Source of the DNA: Azotobacter chroococcum
Lineage (GTDB): Bacteria; Pseudomonadota; Gammaproteobacteria; Pseudomonadales; Pseudomonadaceae
DNA: 64,000 nucleotides
Direction: 5' to 3'
Assembly: GCF_004339665.1 (NCBI RefSeq)
Contig: NZ_SMMU01000010.1
Coordinates: 1-64,000 of the forward strand
The notes under the pieces were generated by a model. It made no database searches and was not told the origin of the DNA. It worked only from the letters and a program-made list of their open reading frames with translations. Both the position numbers and the translations under genes were made by a program. Position 1 is the stretch's first letter; each line of letters opens with the position of its first letter. Shown here piece after piece: positions 44,793-54,429 of the stretch.

Positions 44793-46582
44793 CAGGCATC
44801 CCCTGTTACAGAAAGCATTTCATCGGTTTCCTTGAATTGTCTGGAGTGCAGGCGCGCGTAGTGCCCGCCGAGCGCCAGCAGCTCGGCATGGGTGCCGCGC
44901 TCGACGATGTGCCCCTCATCCATCACCAGGATCAGGTCGGCCTTCTCGATGGTCGACAGACGGTGGGCGATGACCAGCGTGGTGCGCCCTTGCATGACGC
45001 GATCCAGGGCGGCCTGGATATGCCGCTCGGACTCGGTGTCCAGCGCCGAGGTGGCCTCGTCGAGGATCAGCAGCGGCGCATCCTTGAGCAGTGCTCGGGC
45101 GATCGCCAGGCGCTGGCGCTGGCCGCCGGAGAGGGTCACGCCGTTCTCCCCCACTTCGGTATCGAAGCCCAGCGGCAGCCTGTCGACGAACTCCCGGGCG
45201 TAGGCGGCCTCGGCGGCCTGCTCGATGGCCTCGCGCGGCGCGCCGGCCAGGTCGCCATAGGCGATGTTGCTGGCCACGCTGTCGTTGAACAGCGTCACCT
45301 GCTGGGTCACCAGGGCGATGTGCCGGCGCAGGTTGCGCAGGCTGTAATCCTCGATGGCGACGCCGTCGAGCAGGATCTGCCCCTCCTGATGCTGGTAGAA
45401 GCGCGGGATCAGGTTGGCCAGGGTCGACTTGCCGCTGCCGGAACGGCCGACCAGCGCGACCATCTGCCCCGGCTCGACACTGAAGCTGATCCCGCCGAGC
45501 ACCGGCCGGTCGCTGCCGGGATAGCTGAAGCTCAGGTCGCGAACCTCGAGGCGGCCGGCGACCCGCTCGCGCTCGACATGCCCCTGGTCGACCTCGGCCT
45601 CCTCGTCCAGCTGGGCGAAGATGCTGTCGGCCGCCGCCAGGCCCTTCTGAATGGTGGCGCTGACCTCGGACAGCTGGCGGATCGGCTTGGGCAGCATGCC
45701 GGCCGCGGTGATGTAGGCGATCAGATCGCCCGCCGAGGCGTCGCCGCGCAGGTAGAGCACCATGTACATGAGCACGGCCATGCCGCTGTAGATGACCAGC
45801 TGCAGCAGCGGCGTGTAGACCGCCTGGGTGCGGGTCATGCTCAGGCTGCGGTTCATGTTGAGGGCGCTGGCCTTGTGGAAGCGCTTCTGCTCGTAGGACT
45901 CGCCGCCGAAGCTGCGCACCACCCGGTAGCCCTGGATGGTTTCCGAGGCGACATGGGTGACGTCGCCCATGGCGTCCTGGATCTTCCGGCTCTGCTTGCG
46001 AAAGCGCTTGCTGGCCGCAGTCACCATCAGCGCGATGATTGGCAGCAGCACCAGCAGCAGCAGGGTCAGCTTCCAGTTGCTGAGGAGCAGGTAGCCGAAC
46101 AGGAAAACAACGGTGAGCCCCTCGCGGATCACCACCTTGATCGCATCGGTCGCCGCGCCCGTCACCATGGTCACGTTGTAGGTGATCCGGGAGATCAGGT
46201 GGCCGGAGTTGTGGGTGTCGAAATAGCGGTTGGGTAGGGTCAGCAGGTTGTCGAACAGGGCGCAGCGCAGGTCGTGCACCACGCCGCGCGCGACCTTGGC
46301 CAGGTAGTAGTTGCCGAGGAAGGAGCCTATGCCCTGGTAGAGGGCAATGAGTACAATCAGCAAGGGCACGCCATAGAGCAGCGGGATACCCAGCAACATG
46401 GCCTCGCCGGAGCCCTCCAGGCCATCCAGGAAGTACTTGAGCATCTCCGCCAGCAGCGGCTGGCTCGAGGCGAACAGCAGGAACCCCACGATGCTCAAGG
46501 CGAAAGCCTTCGCATAGGGCAGAACGTACCTCAGCAACCGCAGATAGACTTTCAGGCTGGATTGCTGGACAGGGTTGGCCAT
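44792..46582 (-). CDS. msbA: Lipid A export ATP-binding/permease protein MsbA
   Basis: 596 residues, homodimeric exporter that flips core-lipid A across the inner membrane. Six transmembrane helices lie in residues 20-320. The ATPase domain has Walker A VGRSGSGKSTLANL, Q-loop LVTQQVTLFNDSV, signature TLSGGQRQRLAIAR and Walker B LLILDEATSALD. Start 46582 (MANPVQQ) is chosen over the upstream ATG. The position beside mig-14, waaL and the core genes identifies it as the housekeeping copy. Confidence 0.96.
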   Translation of the reverse strand: MANPVQQSSLKVYLRLLRYVLPYAKAFALSIVGFLLFASSQPLLAEMLKYFLDGLEGSGEAMLLGIPLLYGVPLLIVLIALYQGIGSFLGNYYLAKVARGVVHDLRCALFDNLLTLPNRYFDTHNSGHLISRITYNVTMVTGAATDAIKVVIREGLTVVFLFGYLLLSNWKLTLLLLVLLPIIALMVTAASKRFRKQSRKIQDAMGDVTHVASETIQGYRVVRSFGGESYEQKRFHKASALNMNRSLSMTRTQAVYTPLLQLVIYSGMAVLMYMVLYLRGDASAGDLIAYITAAGMLPKPIRQLSEVSATIQKGLAAADSIFAQLDEEAEVDQGHVERERVAGRLEVRDLSFSYPGSDRPVLGGISFSVEPGQMVALVGRSGSGKSTLANLIPRFYQHQEGQILLDGVAIEDYSLRNLRRHIALVTQQVTLFNDSVASNIAYGDLAGAPREAIEQAAEAAYAREFVDRLPLGFDTEVGENGVTLSGGQRQRLAIARALLKDAPLLILDEATSALDTESERHIQAALDRVMQGRTTLVIAHRLSTIEKADLILVMDEGHIVERGTHAELLALGGHYARLHSRQFKETDEMLSVTGDA

Positions 46583-46615
46583 ACGGCGAGCCTCGAACAT
46601 CGATTGAGGAACAGG

Positions 46616-47266
46616 ATGCGGATTGTATCAGCGCAAGAGCTGGAAAAATGGCTGGAAAGCGGCCGTGTCCTGGAAAAGGACGCACGCGGCCCCAAGGTCG
46701 TGGCCCTGGACGACGGGCGCTTCCTGAAGATCTTCCACTCCCGCCGCCATCCCCTGCTCGCCCGCCTGCAGCCCGCCGCCCAGCGCTTCTGCCGCAACGC
46801 CGGGGAACTCGGCCAGCGCGACATCCGCACGCCGCAGGTCATCGAGACATTCTGGCTGGATCGCGCGGCGGGCCTGAGCGGCTGTCTCTACCGCCCGCTG
46901 CCGGGTATCTCGGTGGAGCAGCTTTACTACCAGGAGCCGCAACGGATCACCGAACTGCTGCCGGCTCTGGCGGGCTTCATTCGCCACCTGCACGAGCGCG
47001 GGATCTACTTCCGCTCCCTGCACCTGGGCAACATCATCCGCATGCCCGACGGCCAGTTCGGCCTGATCGACATCCTCGACCTGCGCTGCCGGCAGGGTGC
47101 GCTCAGTGCCTGGCAGGTGAAGCGCAACCTCGGTCATCTGCGCCGCTATCTGGAGCGGCGCAAGCTGACCGACTTCCCCTTCGACGCGCTGTGCGAACTG
47201 TATCGCCATCCGGCCCGTAGCCAGGCCAGCCCTTCTGCACTCGCCACGACCGGCAAAGCGAAATAG
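46616..47266 (+). CDS. Small LPS core kinase-like protein
   Basis: 216 residues, a reduced kinase fold. HERGIYFRSLHLGNIIRMPD near residue 125 is the catalytic loop region, but the usual HxD is replaced by RSLHLGN, so the catalytic Asp is missing; FGLIDILDLRCRQ follows as the DFG-equivalent. It may be an inactive or unusual kinase. It matches the PA4998-type gene that sits between msbA and waaL in Pseudomonas and is divergent from msbA. SD GAGGA gives the ATG at 46616. Confidence 0.78.
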   Translation: MRIVSAQELEKWLESGRVLEKDARGPKVVALDDGRFLKIFHSRRHPLLARLQPAAQRFCRNAGELGQRDIRTPQVIETFWLDRAAGLSGCLYRPLPGISVEQLYYQEPQRITELLPALAGFIRHLHERGIYFRSLHLGNIIRMPDGQFGLIDILDLRCRQGALSAWQVKRNLGHLRRYLERRKLTDFPFDALCELYRHPARSQASPSALATTGKAK

Positions 47267-47297
47267 CGCCGGCGAACATGGCTCGGCTCCCGGGGAC

Positions 47298-48536
47298 TCA
47301 GGCCGTCTCGCCCGCGGAAGACGGACGCCGAACCCCCAGCAGGATGCCGACCGGGAACCAGAACACCACCCAATAGGGGCTGGGGCGGTGGAAGATGGCA
47401 TAGATATCCGAAACCATCGCCACCATGGCAAACGCCATCAGCCCCATCCCCAACCGGGCCAGAGGCTCCGCCCTGCACTTCCAGCCCTTCCACAGCAGAC
47501 TCGCGAGCAGGGCGACGAACAGCAGGATGCCGACGATGCCGTATTCGTACCAGAGCTGCAGGTAGAGACTGTGGGCGTGCTTGACGCTCCAGGTGGCGGG
47601 CGGCGGAAAACTGAAGTTGAAGTCCGCCCCGGCCCCTGCGCCCATCAGCCAGAATTCGGAGAAACGCTGACCCCAGGCATCCCAGATCAGCTCGCGGTTG
47701 CTCAAGCCCACCTGCCGCTCATGCTGGATTTCCGGCCAGAAGACGAACAGGGCGACCAGCAGCAGCAGAGCCCCGCCGCCCAGCAGGGCCTTCGACCTGG
47801 CATTGGGAAACAGCAAGAGCATGACGAGGCCGCCGGCCGCCGTGGCAAACCAGGCGCCGCGGGAGAAGGTGAGCAGGATATAGGCGAGCAGCCCCAGCAT
47901 GCCCAGGGCCAGCAGGGCGGCCTGCCAGGCACGCAGCGGGAGACCGACCACGAGTCCGGTCGCCAGCACGGCGAAGACTCCGTAGTACAGGCCGGCGACG
48001 ATCGGGTGATCCAGATCCGCGAAGCCCTTCCAGCCCAGTTCGCTCAGACGGCCGGTGAAACGTATTTGCTGGTAATCCAGCGGCTTGTCCAGCACGCCGA
48101 ACTGGTAATAGAGCGTCAGCCAGGCGAAGAGCGCGGCAACGGCCACGGCGGCGACCAGCAGGCCGCACAGGAGGCGCGGCCGCTTGGCCAGGCTGGCCAC
48201 GGCGAACACGTAAATCAGCATCAGCCCGACGATCTTGAACCAGTGACCGGGATCCTCCGCCGCACCGGGATTCAACCAGCCGCTGAGCAGCACCCAAGCG
48301 GACAGGGCCAGCAGGATGCGCGCCGGCCACTGGCGCCAGGTATCCGGGGAGAAGCGCCGGGCCAGCAGGAGAAACAGTGCGGGCACGAACAGCAACAGAT
48401 AGGTCTGGGTGGCGTAACGGCTGCCATCGTTATTGAACACTAGGCCGGTCAGTTGCACGAAAAGGCCGGCCCCCAGCAAATAGGGCCAGACCTGGGCAAA
48501 CCGCGACAACGCGGACAGGCGTTGAGTAGAAATCAC
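47298..48536 (-). CDS. waaL: O-antigen ligase (Wzy_C family)
   Basis: 412 residues with about twelve hydrophobic helices. The conserved periplasmic loop with NRELIWDAWGQRFSEFWLMG and the later SVKHAHSLYLQLWYEYGIVG (His-Ser-x-Tyr-Leu) is the Wzy_C signature of ligases that join O-antigen to core-lipid A. Position beside msbA is the Pseudomonas waaL locus. A Wzy polymerase is the alternative, but context favours the ligase. It ends 31 bases from the convergent small kinase gene. Confidence 0.88.
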   Translation of the reverse strand: MISTQRLSALSRFAQVWPYLLGAGLFVQLTGLVFNNDGSRYATQTYLLLFVPALFLLLARRFSPDTWRQWPARILLALSAWVLLSGWLNPGAAEDPGHWFKIVGLMLIYVFAVASLAKRPRLLCGLLVAAVAVAALFAWLTLYYQFGVLDKPLDYQQIRFTGRLSELGWKGFADLDHPIVAGLYYGVFAVLATGLVVGLPLRAWQAALLALGMLGLLAYILLTFSRGAWFATAAGGLVMLLLFPNARSKALLGGGALLLLVALFVFWPEIQHERQVGLSNRELIWDAWGQRFSEFWLMGAGAGADFNFSFPPPATWSVKHAHSLYLQLWYEYGIVGILLFVALLASLLWKGWKCRAEPLARLGMGLMAFAMVAMVSDIYAIFHRPSPYWVVFWFPVGILLGVRRPSSAGETA

Positions 48537-48702
48537 AGCGACTCCATTCGATCATCTTTCGAAATCATTCGACCACAGAGGAACTACGCCCCGCACCGAC
48601 ATCAGTCAATGCGGGGCATGCCCCATGAGAGGGTACGGACGTATCATCCCATGACAGGGGTATTGCGGCGGTGACTTCTATCAGCCCTTTACATAGCAGT
48701 CA

Positions 48703-49725
48703 CTAACGCGCATAGCCTTGCGGATTCATCGATTGCCAACGCCAGGTGTCGGCCATCATGTCGGCGAGCCCTCTTTGCGCCTTCCAGCCCAACTCCCGCT
48801 CCGCCCTAGCGGGATCGGCCCAGCACACCGGGATATCTCCCGGCCGACGCGCAACGATGCGATAGGGGATGACGCAACCACTGGCCTGTTCGAAAGCCTG
48901 GATCATATCCAGCACGCTGTAGCCCTTGCCAGCACCGAGATTCCAAGCCCTCCAGCCGGCTTGGCAAGCGATCGCCTGCAACGCCTTCAAGTGTCCGCCT
49001 GCCAGGTCGACCACATGGATATAGTCGCGCACTCCCGTTCCGTCCTGAGTCGGATAATCCCCCCCGAACACGGCCAGTTCCTTGAGCTTGCCGATGGCAA
49101 CCTGGCCGATATAGGGCAATAGATTGTTGGGAATACCGCGGGGATCCTCGCCGATCTTGCCGCTATGGTGCGCCCCTACCGGATTGAAGTAGCGCAGCAC
49201 GGCAATGCTCCAGCGCGGATCGGAAGCCGCCAGATCGCGCAGAATCTCCTCGACCATCAGCTTCGAACGGCCATAGGGATTGGTCGGCGAGCCGGTCGGG
49301 CTGTCTTCGGAAAGCGGCATTTCGGCCGGCTCCCCATAGACGGTCGCGGAGGAGCTGAACACCAGACGAAAGACACCGGCGCGGCTCATGGCCTGGCACA
49401 GCCGCACGCTGCCAACCACGTTGTTTTCGTAGTATTCCAGCGGTTTGCGCACGCTTTCCCCGACGGCCTTGAGTCCGGCAAAATGCAGCACGGCAGTTAT
49501 CTCGTGAGCGGCGAACAAGCCATCCAGCAAGCGGGCATCGTGAATATCCCCCTCGATGAATACAGGTGCCCTGCCACAGATGCCGGCCACCCGGACCAGG
49601 GACTCGGCCGAGCTGTTGCACAGGTTGTCCAGCACGACAACCTCGAAACCGGCCTCCAGCAAGGCCAGCACTGCATGCGAGCCGATATAGCCGGCACCGC
49701 CGGTTACCAAGATTTTATCCGCCAA
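48703..49725 (-). CDS. galE: UDP-glucose 4-epimerase
   Basis: 340 residues from a TTG start, SD AGG six bases upstream; GTG at 49743 is an alternative. DKILVTGGAGYIGSHAVLAL is the NAD loop, VLHFAGLKAVGESVRKPLEY the substrate region, FSSSATVYGEP the Ser and NPYGRSKLMVEEI the catalytic Tyr-x3-Lys. It interconverts UDP-glucose and UDP-galactose (or the GalNAc pair). Beside a GT8 transferase, it probably supplies galactose or GalNAc for the outer core. It is not the waaL neighbour usual in Pseudomonas. Confidence 0.93.
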   Translation of the reverse strand: MADKILVTGGAGYIGSHAVLALLEAGFEVVVLDNLCNSSAESLVRVAGICGRAPVFIEGDIHDARLLDGLFAAHEITAVLHFAGLKAVGESVRKPLEYYENNVVGSVRLCQAMSRAGVFRLVFSSSATVYGEPAEMPLSEDSPTGSPTNPYGRSKLMVEEILRDLAASDPRWSIAVLRYFNPVGAHHSGKIGEDPRGIPNNLLPYIGQVAIGKLKELAVFGGDYPTQDGTGVRDYIHVVDLAGGHLKALQAIACQAGWRAWNLGAGKGYSVLDMIQAFEQASGCVIPYRIVARRPGDIPVCWADPARAERELGWKAQRGLADMMADTWRWQSMNPQGYAR

Positions 49726-49799
49726 GTTCGACCTGCCCTTCACAAACGAAGAGATAACAGCCAAAACCTCCAACCGAGCCAGCTTCCGATGCAGCAGCT

Positions 49800-50783
49800 C
49801 TAGTAGCCCACCATATACTTCTTGTGCAGGAACCTGCCATACCAGATCAGCCCCCTCAGCCAGCGCCCCTGCTGGAACATGAGCCGGTACATGAAGCGCG
49901 AATAAACGTAGATTTCCCTGGGCGTGAAGCCGTCGCCCAGGCATTCCCCGGCCCATGGCGAGAGGGCCTGATACTTGAGAAACAGCTCTTTCGACTGATG
50001 GGGATTCCAGCTACGCCAGGGCTTCATCGGGCCGATGAAGTGCACGAACTTCGTACTCGGCGGAACGTCCATCCCGATCTTGCCTTTTCTCAGCTTGCCG
50101 GTCAGGCCATACTGATGGTTCCAGACCCTGTCGATGAACTGCACCTTTCCATCGAGCACGATATTGAGAGCATCCTGGTCGGAATAGCGGAGATTCAGGG
50201 CTGGGTCGGCTATCTTCTCCAGCGCTCTCTCGGACACCCTCTCCGTTATCCATCGGGGGATATTGATATACAAAACGCCGGAGTTGAAATAATCGGTCAG
50301 TACCTGCCCTTTCCGAATCAACCCAACTCGCTTGGACTCGGAACCGGCATCGCGAATCACGGCGGCAATCGTGTCGCCGATATCCAGCCGCAACAGTCCG
50401 GAAATATCGCCAACGCATAGAATATCGGCATCGAGATACAGCACCCTGTCCGAGACATCCTTGAGCGCCTCGGGAATCAGAAGCCGGAGATAGGCGGCCT
50501 TTGAAATATAGGCCTGTCCCTTGCCGGCCCCCGGATCCTTGACATCCACCAGTTCATCGACAATATGCAAATGTACAGGTTTGCTGAAAAGGCCCTCCAA
50601 TTGCTCGACCCGAGCACGGCTGACTGACGAAATCGCAGAGATAAACACATGGAAAACCAAGTCCAGTGCAAGATTGTTCTCGATGATCGAGGTAATGGTG
50701 ACGCCCATTGGATGGAGATAGTTCTCGTCCACACCAAAAGCGACATGAAGAGCATTTATATTTTTCGTGGCGGTGTCGGACAT
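49800..50783 (-). CDS. Family 8 glycosyltransferase (LPS core galactosyl/glucosyltransferase type)
   Basis: 327 residues. NALHVAFGVDENYLHPMGVT at the N-terminus and VLYLDADILCVGDISGLL near residue 95 with the DxD metal motif are GT8 hallmarks; FNSGVLYINIP near 165 and the KFVHFIGPMKPW segment near 250 complete the fold. Relatives (WaaI/WaaJ/LgtC type) add glucose or galactose to the core. Start 50783 (MSDTATKN) follows a GAAGTC stretch. Immediately downstream of it (minus strand) is galE, which could provide its donor. Confidence 0.88.
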   Translation of the reverse strand: MSDTATKNINALHVAFGVDENYLHPMGVTITSIIENNLALDLVFHVFISAISSVSRARVEQLEGLFSKPVHLHIVDELVDVKDPGAGKGQAYISKAAYLRLLIPEALKDVSDRVLYLDADILCVGDISGLLRLDIGDTIAAVIRDAGSESKRVGLIRKGQVLTDYFNSGVLYINIPRWITERVSERALEKIADPALNLRYSDQDALNIVLDGKVQFIDRVWNHQYGLTGKLRKGKIGMDVPPSTKFVHFIGPMKPWRSWNPHQSKELFLKYQALSPWAGECLGDGFTPREIYVYSRFMYRLMFQQGRWLRGLIWYGRFLHKKYMVGY

Positions 50784-51265
50784 GACTTCCCGTACCTCTG
50801 ATTCACTCAAACGACCCGGACGGGATACCTTCAATGGCCGCAGGGCCGGGTCGCAGCCCTGCGCCGATTTGCCGGATCACGGGAAATTGTTTCATATATA
50901 GAATACTGTTGCCCCGGTGAGCTTCTGCCGGGAAGCTCCCTGACAGAGCATGGAAAGGTATCGATTCTTTTCAGACACGATGGAACAGCCCTCACGCCTG
51001 CATTCCGTACGCCACATCCTGCAAGCGCTCAGTACCGACATCCGGCCAGCATCCCGCCATCCGCTGCGCGGCACACATAATCCCCACCACCAGGCCAGCA
51101 ACCCCGAGCAAGAAGCCACCGCTGCCCGGAAGTGATGGAGACTGAATCCCATCCCTCTCTCGAGCGGAGCCAGACTCGCCCGCAACCGCTCCTACATGAA
51201 GCACCACAACCTGCGCATACTAACAATCCGCAGATAGGACAGATACAAGAGCAGTTCTTTATCTT
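50784..51265. other. Intergenic region with a partial REP element; no gene seen
   Basis: 482 bases upstream of the GT8 gene, more AT-rich than the flanks, with no credible frame. CTCGCCCGCAACCGCTCCTAC at 51175-51195 (21 bases; GTAGGAGC form on the minus strand) is a Pseudomonas REP-like end. The size of the gap and change of composition fit an insertion junction between variable and conserved core genes; it probably also holds the GT8-galE promoter. Confidence 0.45.
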
Positions 51266-51988
51266 TCAGAGTATGCCATAACGAATCCTGGCCAGCAGAT
51301 GCTCCAGAAACTGTCGGGACTTGAACCTGGGTTTGCGAACCACCTGCTCGATGTCGCTCGGATCCATGAGCCGCTGACGCGCCAGCGTGGGCTTCACCAT
51401 GAGCCCCCGGACCTCCGGCAGCAGCACCTCAGAGTAGTACCAGTCGAGCGGCAGCCCCGACAGGGGCGCCTCGGCGAGAATCCGCTCGTAGAGCTCCGCC
51501 TTGACCATGTAGGCATGGGTCAGGCGCACGCGCGTCGCCGAAAACAGATTCGCGGCGACCCGCTTCCTGACACCGCCCTTCTTGAAGGTGCCGCCCAGAT
51601 ACAGCATGTCCCATTCCCGGCCCTGCAGTTGGGCCTCCACCCGCTTGAGCACGGCCAGGGCATAGGGCTCGAACTCGCAGTCGTCCTCCATGATCAGCAC
51701 CGCCGGCCAGCCGTTGTCCCTGGCCCGGGCGATCACGCCGAGATGGCTGCGCATGCAGGCCCAGGTTCCCAGCAGCTTGCGCTCGAATCCGGAGCTTTCG
51801 CCATCGACGCGCAGCAGGAACTCCCGCAAGGCCACAGATGGCTGGTCGCTCTCCAGATTGTGCAGGGAAACCGCGGAGAACCGCTCGGCCTGCACGCCCA
51901 TGTCACGTAAAGTCGCCTCCATGCGAGCCCAACGGTCCGGCCTGCTATCCAGATTGATGACGCAGGCAAAATCAAACGGCCAGCTCAC
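51266..51988 (-). CDS. Family 25 glycosyltransferase (LPS core type)
   Basis: About 240 residues. FACVINLDSRPDRWARMEAT at the start, FSAVSLHNLES near residue 40, GVIARARDNGWPAVLIMEDD near 90 with the acidic metal motif, and MLYLGGTFKK near 125 are GT25 (LpsA/Lex1, procollagen galactosyltransferase) features. A GTG at 51988 with SD GAGG is chosen because it fits the conserved N-terminus; an upstream ATG would run into the next gene. Donor, probably UDP-Gal or UDP-Glc, is inferred from the family. It lies 34 bases from the next gene upstream in the same direction. Confidence 0.85.
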   Translation of the reverse strand: MSWPFDFACVINLDSRPDRWARMEATLRDMGVQAERFSAVSLHNLESDQPSVALREFLLRVDGESSGFERKLLGTWACMRSHLGVIARARDNGWPAVLIMEDDCEFEPYALAVLKRVEAQLQGREWDMLYLGGTFKKGGVRKRVAANLFSATRVRLTHAYMVKAELYERILAEAPLSGLPLDWYYSEVLLPEVRGLMVKPTLARQRLMDPSDIEQVVRKPRFKSRQFLEHLLARIRYGIL

Positions 51989-52022
51989 TGTGTGATCCTC
52001 GATTAAGTCCGGTAAAACCCGG

Positions 52023-53297
52023 TCATGAAACGGAGCCGCCGAGTGGCTGCCCCGGGACCGCCTCCCCGCGCAGAAGACGGCCAAGCAGCTCGGTAGTCTG
52101 CTCCAGACCACGCACCCCATGGGTCAGGTGATATTCGGCGAATTCCCGTGCCTTTTCGAGGCAGGGAGGATAATGCTCTTCGATCCAGGCGACACGCTCC
52201 GTCAATACCGCAAGGGAGTCGATCCGGACGCCGAAGAAGCGCTCCTGGGCGAAGATATCCCGGTCGTCGCCGGCATTGACATAGATGACCGGCCGCCGCG
52301 CCAGCGCCGCCTCGACCACCGCGTTGGACATGATGTTGACCACCAGGCTGGCCCGACCGAGGGCTTCGGCCAGGCTGCAGCCGGCCGGCAGAACCTCGAT
52401 GTGGGCGTGATGGCCGGCTGCCTCCTGCCAGAATGGCACCTGGCTGCGCGGATGGGCCTTGACCAGCACCCGATAGTGCGGATTGTCCGCGGCCCAGTCC
52501 CGCAGCAGCGCATAGGTGCGCCGGTAGCCGTCCTCCTTTTCCTTGTCGGGGCCGACCCCGAGGATCAGCAGGGTGCGCAGCGCCACCCCGGCCGGCGGCA
52601 GGTCGTAGGCGCGATCGACCATGTGCGAGCCGGACAGCACCGCCCGGGTGTCGCCGAAGCGCAGGGGCCGCTCGCGCAGCGCGTCCAGCGAACTCTGGCC
52701 GAACAGGAAGTAGTAGTCGTAGTCGGTCATGCCCAGGCGCCGCGAGCTTTCCAGGGTGGTGGCGTGGGCCAGGTGCACCAGCGGACGGCCGCGACGGTTG
52801 AGCGACAGGCGCAGGAAGGGGCTGCACAGGCTGCCGTTGCGGTCGTTGATCAGCAGGCGGGGGTCGTAGCGCTCGAGCAGCCACTCGGCGTAGGCGGCGT
52901 AGCCGAAATAGCGCAGCGGCACCGGCTGCGGCGGGCGCGCCAGCAGGTGCCCGGCGATGACCGCCTGTGGATCTTCCTGGGCGATCTCGGCCAGGTGATG
53001 GCCGGCACCGCGCAAGGCCGCGATCAGGTGCTTCTTGCGCTGCAGCGGAATCACCTTGGGCGCGCCCTGCAACAGCAGGAAATCGCAGGACTCGCTTTCA
53101 CGGCTGGCTTTCGACAGGCCAAGATGCGCCCGTATGCCGAATATCAGGTCGAGCAGCGCCTCGCGGCCGAAACGCAGCGCAGCACCCGGCCAGGCATGGC
53201 GCTCGCGCAGCACCCGCCAGCGATAGCGATCCAGCATGCGGGCCTTGCGCGCCCAGGCGCCTTCGGCCGGCGGATCGATGCGAATGGGTTCGGCCAT
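52023..53297 (-). CDS. Putative GT-B-like transferase of surface polysaccharide
   Basis: 424 residues with no membrane span. SCDFLLLQGAPKVIPLQRKK starts the conserved part, then LVHLAHATTLESSRRLGMTD and LLILGVGPDKEKEDGYRRTY. HYRVLVKAHPRSQVPFW near residue 275 and ASLVVNIMSNAVVEAALARR near 320 recall the donor half of capsule or glycerophosphate transferases (KxHP and N-x-S-x2-x-E-A). I cannot name the product more closely. It ends the wapH-containing run, starting 5 bases after the wapH-like stop. Confidence 0.65.
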   Translation of the reverse strand: MAEPIRIDPPAEGAWARKARMLDRYRWRVLRERHAWPGAALRFGREALLDLIFGIRAHLGLSKASRESESCDFLLLQGAPKVIPLQRKKHLIAALRGAGHHLAEIAQEDPQAVIAGHLLARPPQPVPLRYFGYAAYAEWLLERYDPRLLINDRNGSLCSPFLRLSLNRRGRPLVHLAHATTLESSRRLGMTDYDYYFLFGQSSLDALRERPLRFGDTRAVLSGSHMVDRAYDLPPAGVALRTLLILGVGPDKEKEDGYRRTYALLRDWAADNPHYRVLVKAHPRSQVPFWQEAAGHHAHIEVLPAGCSLAEALGRASLVVNIMSNAVVEAALARRPVIYVNAGDDRDIFAQERFFGVRIDSLAVLTERVAWIEEHYPPCLEKAREFAEYHLTHGVRGLEQTTELLGRLLRGEAVPGQPLGGSVS

Positions 53298-53301
53298 AAG
53301 A

Positions 53302-54429
53302 TCAATCCAGCACGAAGGGGGCGGTCATCGGCAGTGCCCAGAAGCGCCGGGCCACCGCCTGGTCGGAGAAGCGCTCCTGCAGCCGTCGCTCCATGGCCTG
53401 CGCGCAGGCGGCGCGGGCGGCCTCGTCGAGGCCGGCGAGGCGCACCAGCCCTGCGGCCAGTGCCGCAGCATCGCCCAGCGGAAACAGCGTGCCGACACCC
53501 TCGACCACCTCCCGGCCGCCGCCGCAGTCGGTGGCGATCAGCGGCACGCCGGCGGCCATCGCCTCCAGCAGCACCATGCCGAAGGGTTCGTGGTCGGAGC
53601 TCAGGGCGAAGACGTCGAAGGCCCGGAAGTAGCGCCGGGCCTCGGGAATCTGGCCGAGAAAGCGCACCTGCCCGGCGATGCCCAGGCTGCCGGCCAGGGC
53701 CTTCAGCTCGGCCTCGAGCCGGCCGCTGCCGAGGATCGCCAGCAGGCTGCCCGCGGGCAGCTGCGGCAGCGCCTCGGCGAAGCCGCGCAGCAGGGTGGCC
53801 TGGTCCTTGTCCGGGTGCAGCCGGCCGACATTGCCGACGATCCAGGCATCCGCCGGCAGCCCGAGCGCCTGGCGGGCCGCCTGGCGATCCACCTGAGTGG
53901 CCTTGAGGGCCTGCACATCGATGCGGTTGTAGAGGGTCTCGATGCGCCCGGCCGGCCAGCCCGGCAGGCAGGCGCGCATGTCGTCGCGCACCGCATCCGA
54001 TACGCCGAGCAGGCTCAGGCGCCGGCGAAAGCAGGCGGCGAACAGCCGCCGCGACAGCCGCCGGTAGTCGTCGAAGGCATGGTGCACGGCGATCACCGGC
54101 AGGTCGCTGGCCAACAGGGCGACGTAGGCCGGCTTGAAGCGGTGGGCGATGCACAGGCGGAAATCGCGCCCGTGCAGGATGCGCTTCAGCGCGCGGATGG
54201 CGGCGAGCTTGAGGCCGCGCACCTCCTGGCTGTCATAGCCGAGGAAGATCACCTCGTCGGAGGCGCTGCCCTGCTCCGCCTCGATGCTGGGCTCACCGGT
54301 CAGGTAGACGGTGGTGACCTGGTACGGCGTGCCGGCGAACAGCTGCGCGTACTGCCGGGCGCAGTCGAGGAAGGGACCGTCGTAGCCGTGGCAGAACTGC
54401 AGCACCCGAGGCCCTTCAGACCGCGTCAT
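53302..54429 (-). CDS. wapH: Family 4 glycosyltransferase, WapH-like core transferase
   Basis: 375 residues, GT-B fold. VLQFCHGYDGPFLDCARQYA at the N-terminus, AVHHAFDDYRRLSRRLF near 120, WIVGNVGRLHPDKDQATLLR near 200 and FALSSDHEPFGMVLLEAMAA near 285 with the E-x7-E motif of GT4. The equivalent position in P. aeruginosa (PA5004) is WapH, which adds glucose to the outer core. It overlaps the start of transcription neighbour wapO by 14 bases at its N-terminus. Confidence 0.85.
   Translation of the reverse strand: MTRSEGPRVLQFCHGYDGPFLDCARQYAQLFAGTPYQVTTVYLTGEPSIEAEQGSASDEVIFLGYDSQEVRGLKLAAIRALKRILHGRDFRLCIAHRFKPAYVALLASDLPVIAVHHAFDDYRRLSRRLFAACFRRRLSLLGVSDAVRDDMRACLPGWPAGRIETLYNRIDVQALKATQVDRQAARQALGLPADAWIVGNVGRLHPDKDQATLLRGFAEALPQLPAGSLLAILGSGRLEAELKALAGSLGIAGQVRFLGQIPEARRYFRAFDVFALSSDHEPFGMVLLEAMAAGVPLIATDCGGGREVVEGVGTLFPLGDAAALAAGLVRLAGLDEAARAACAQAMERRLQERFSDQAVARRFWALPMTAPFVLD

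Noticed and set aside
50892-51226. Small minus-strand frames in the gap upstream of the GT8 gene
   Set aside because: Three overlapping alternatives in different frames, none with recognisable features.
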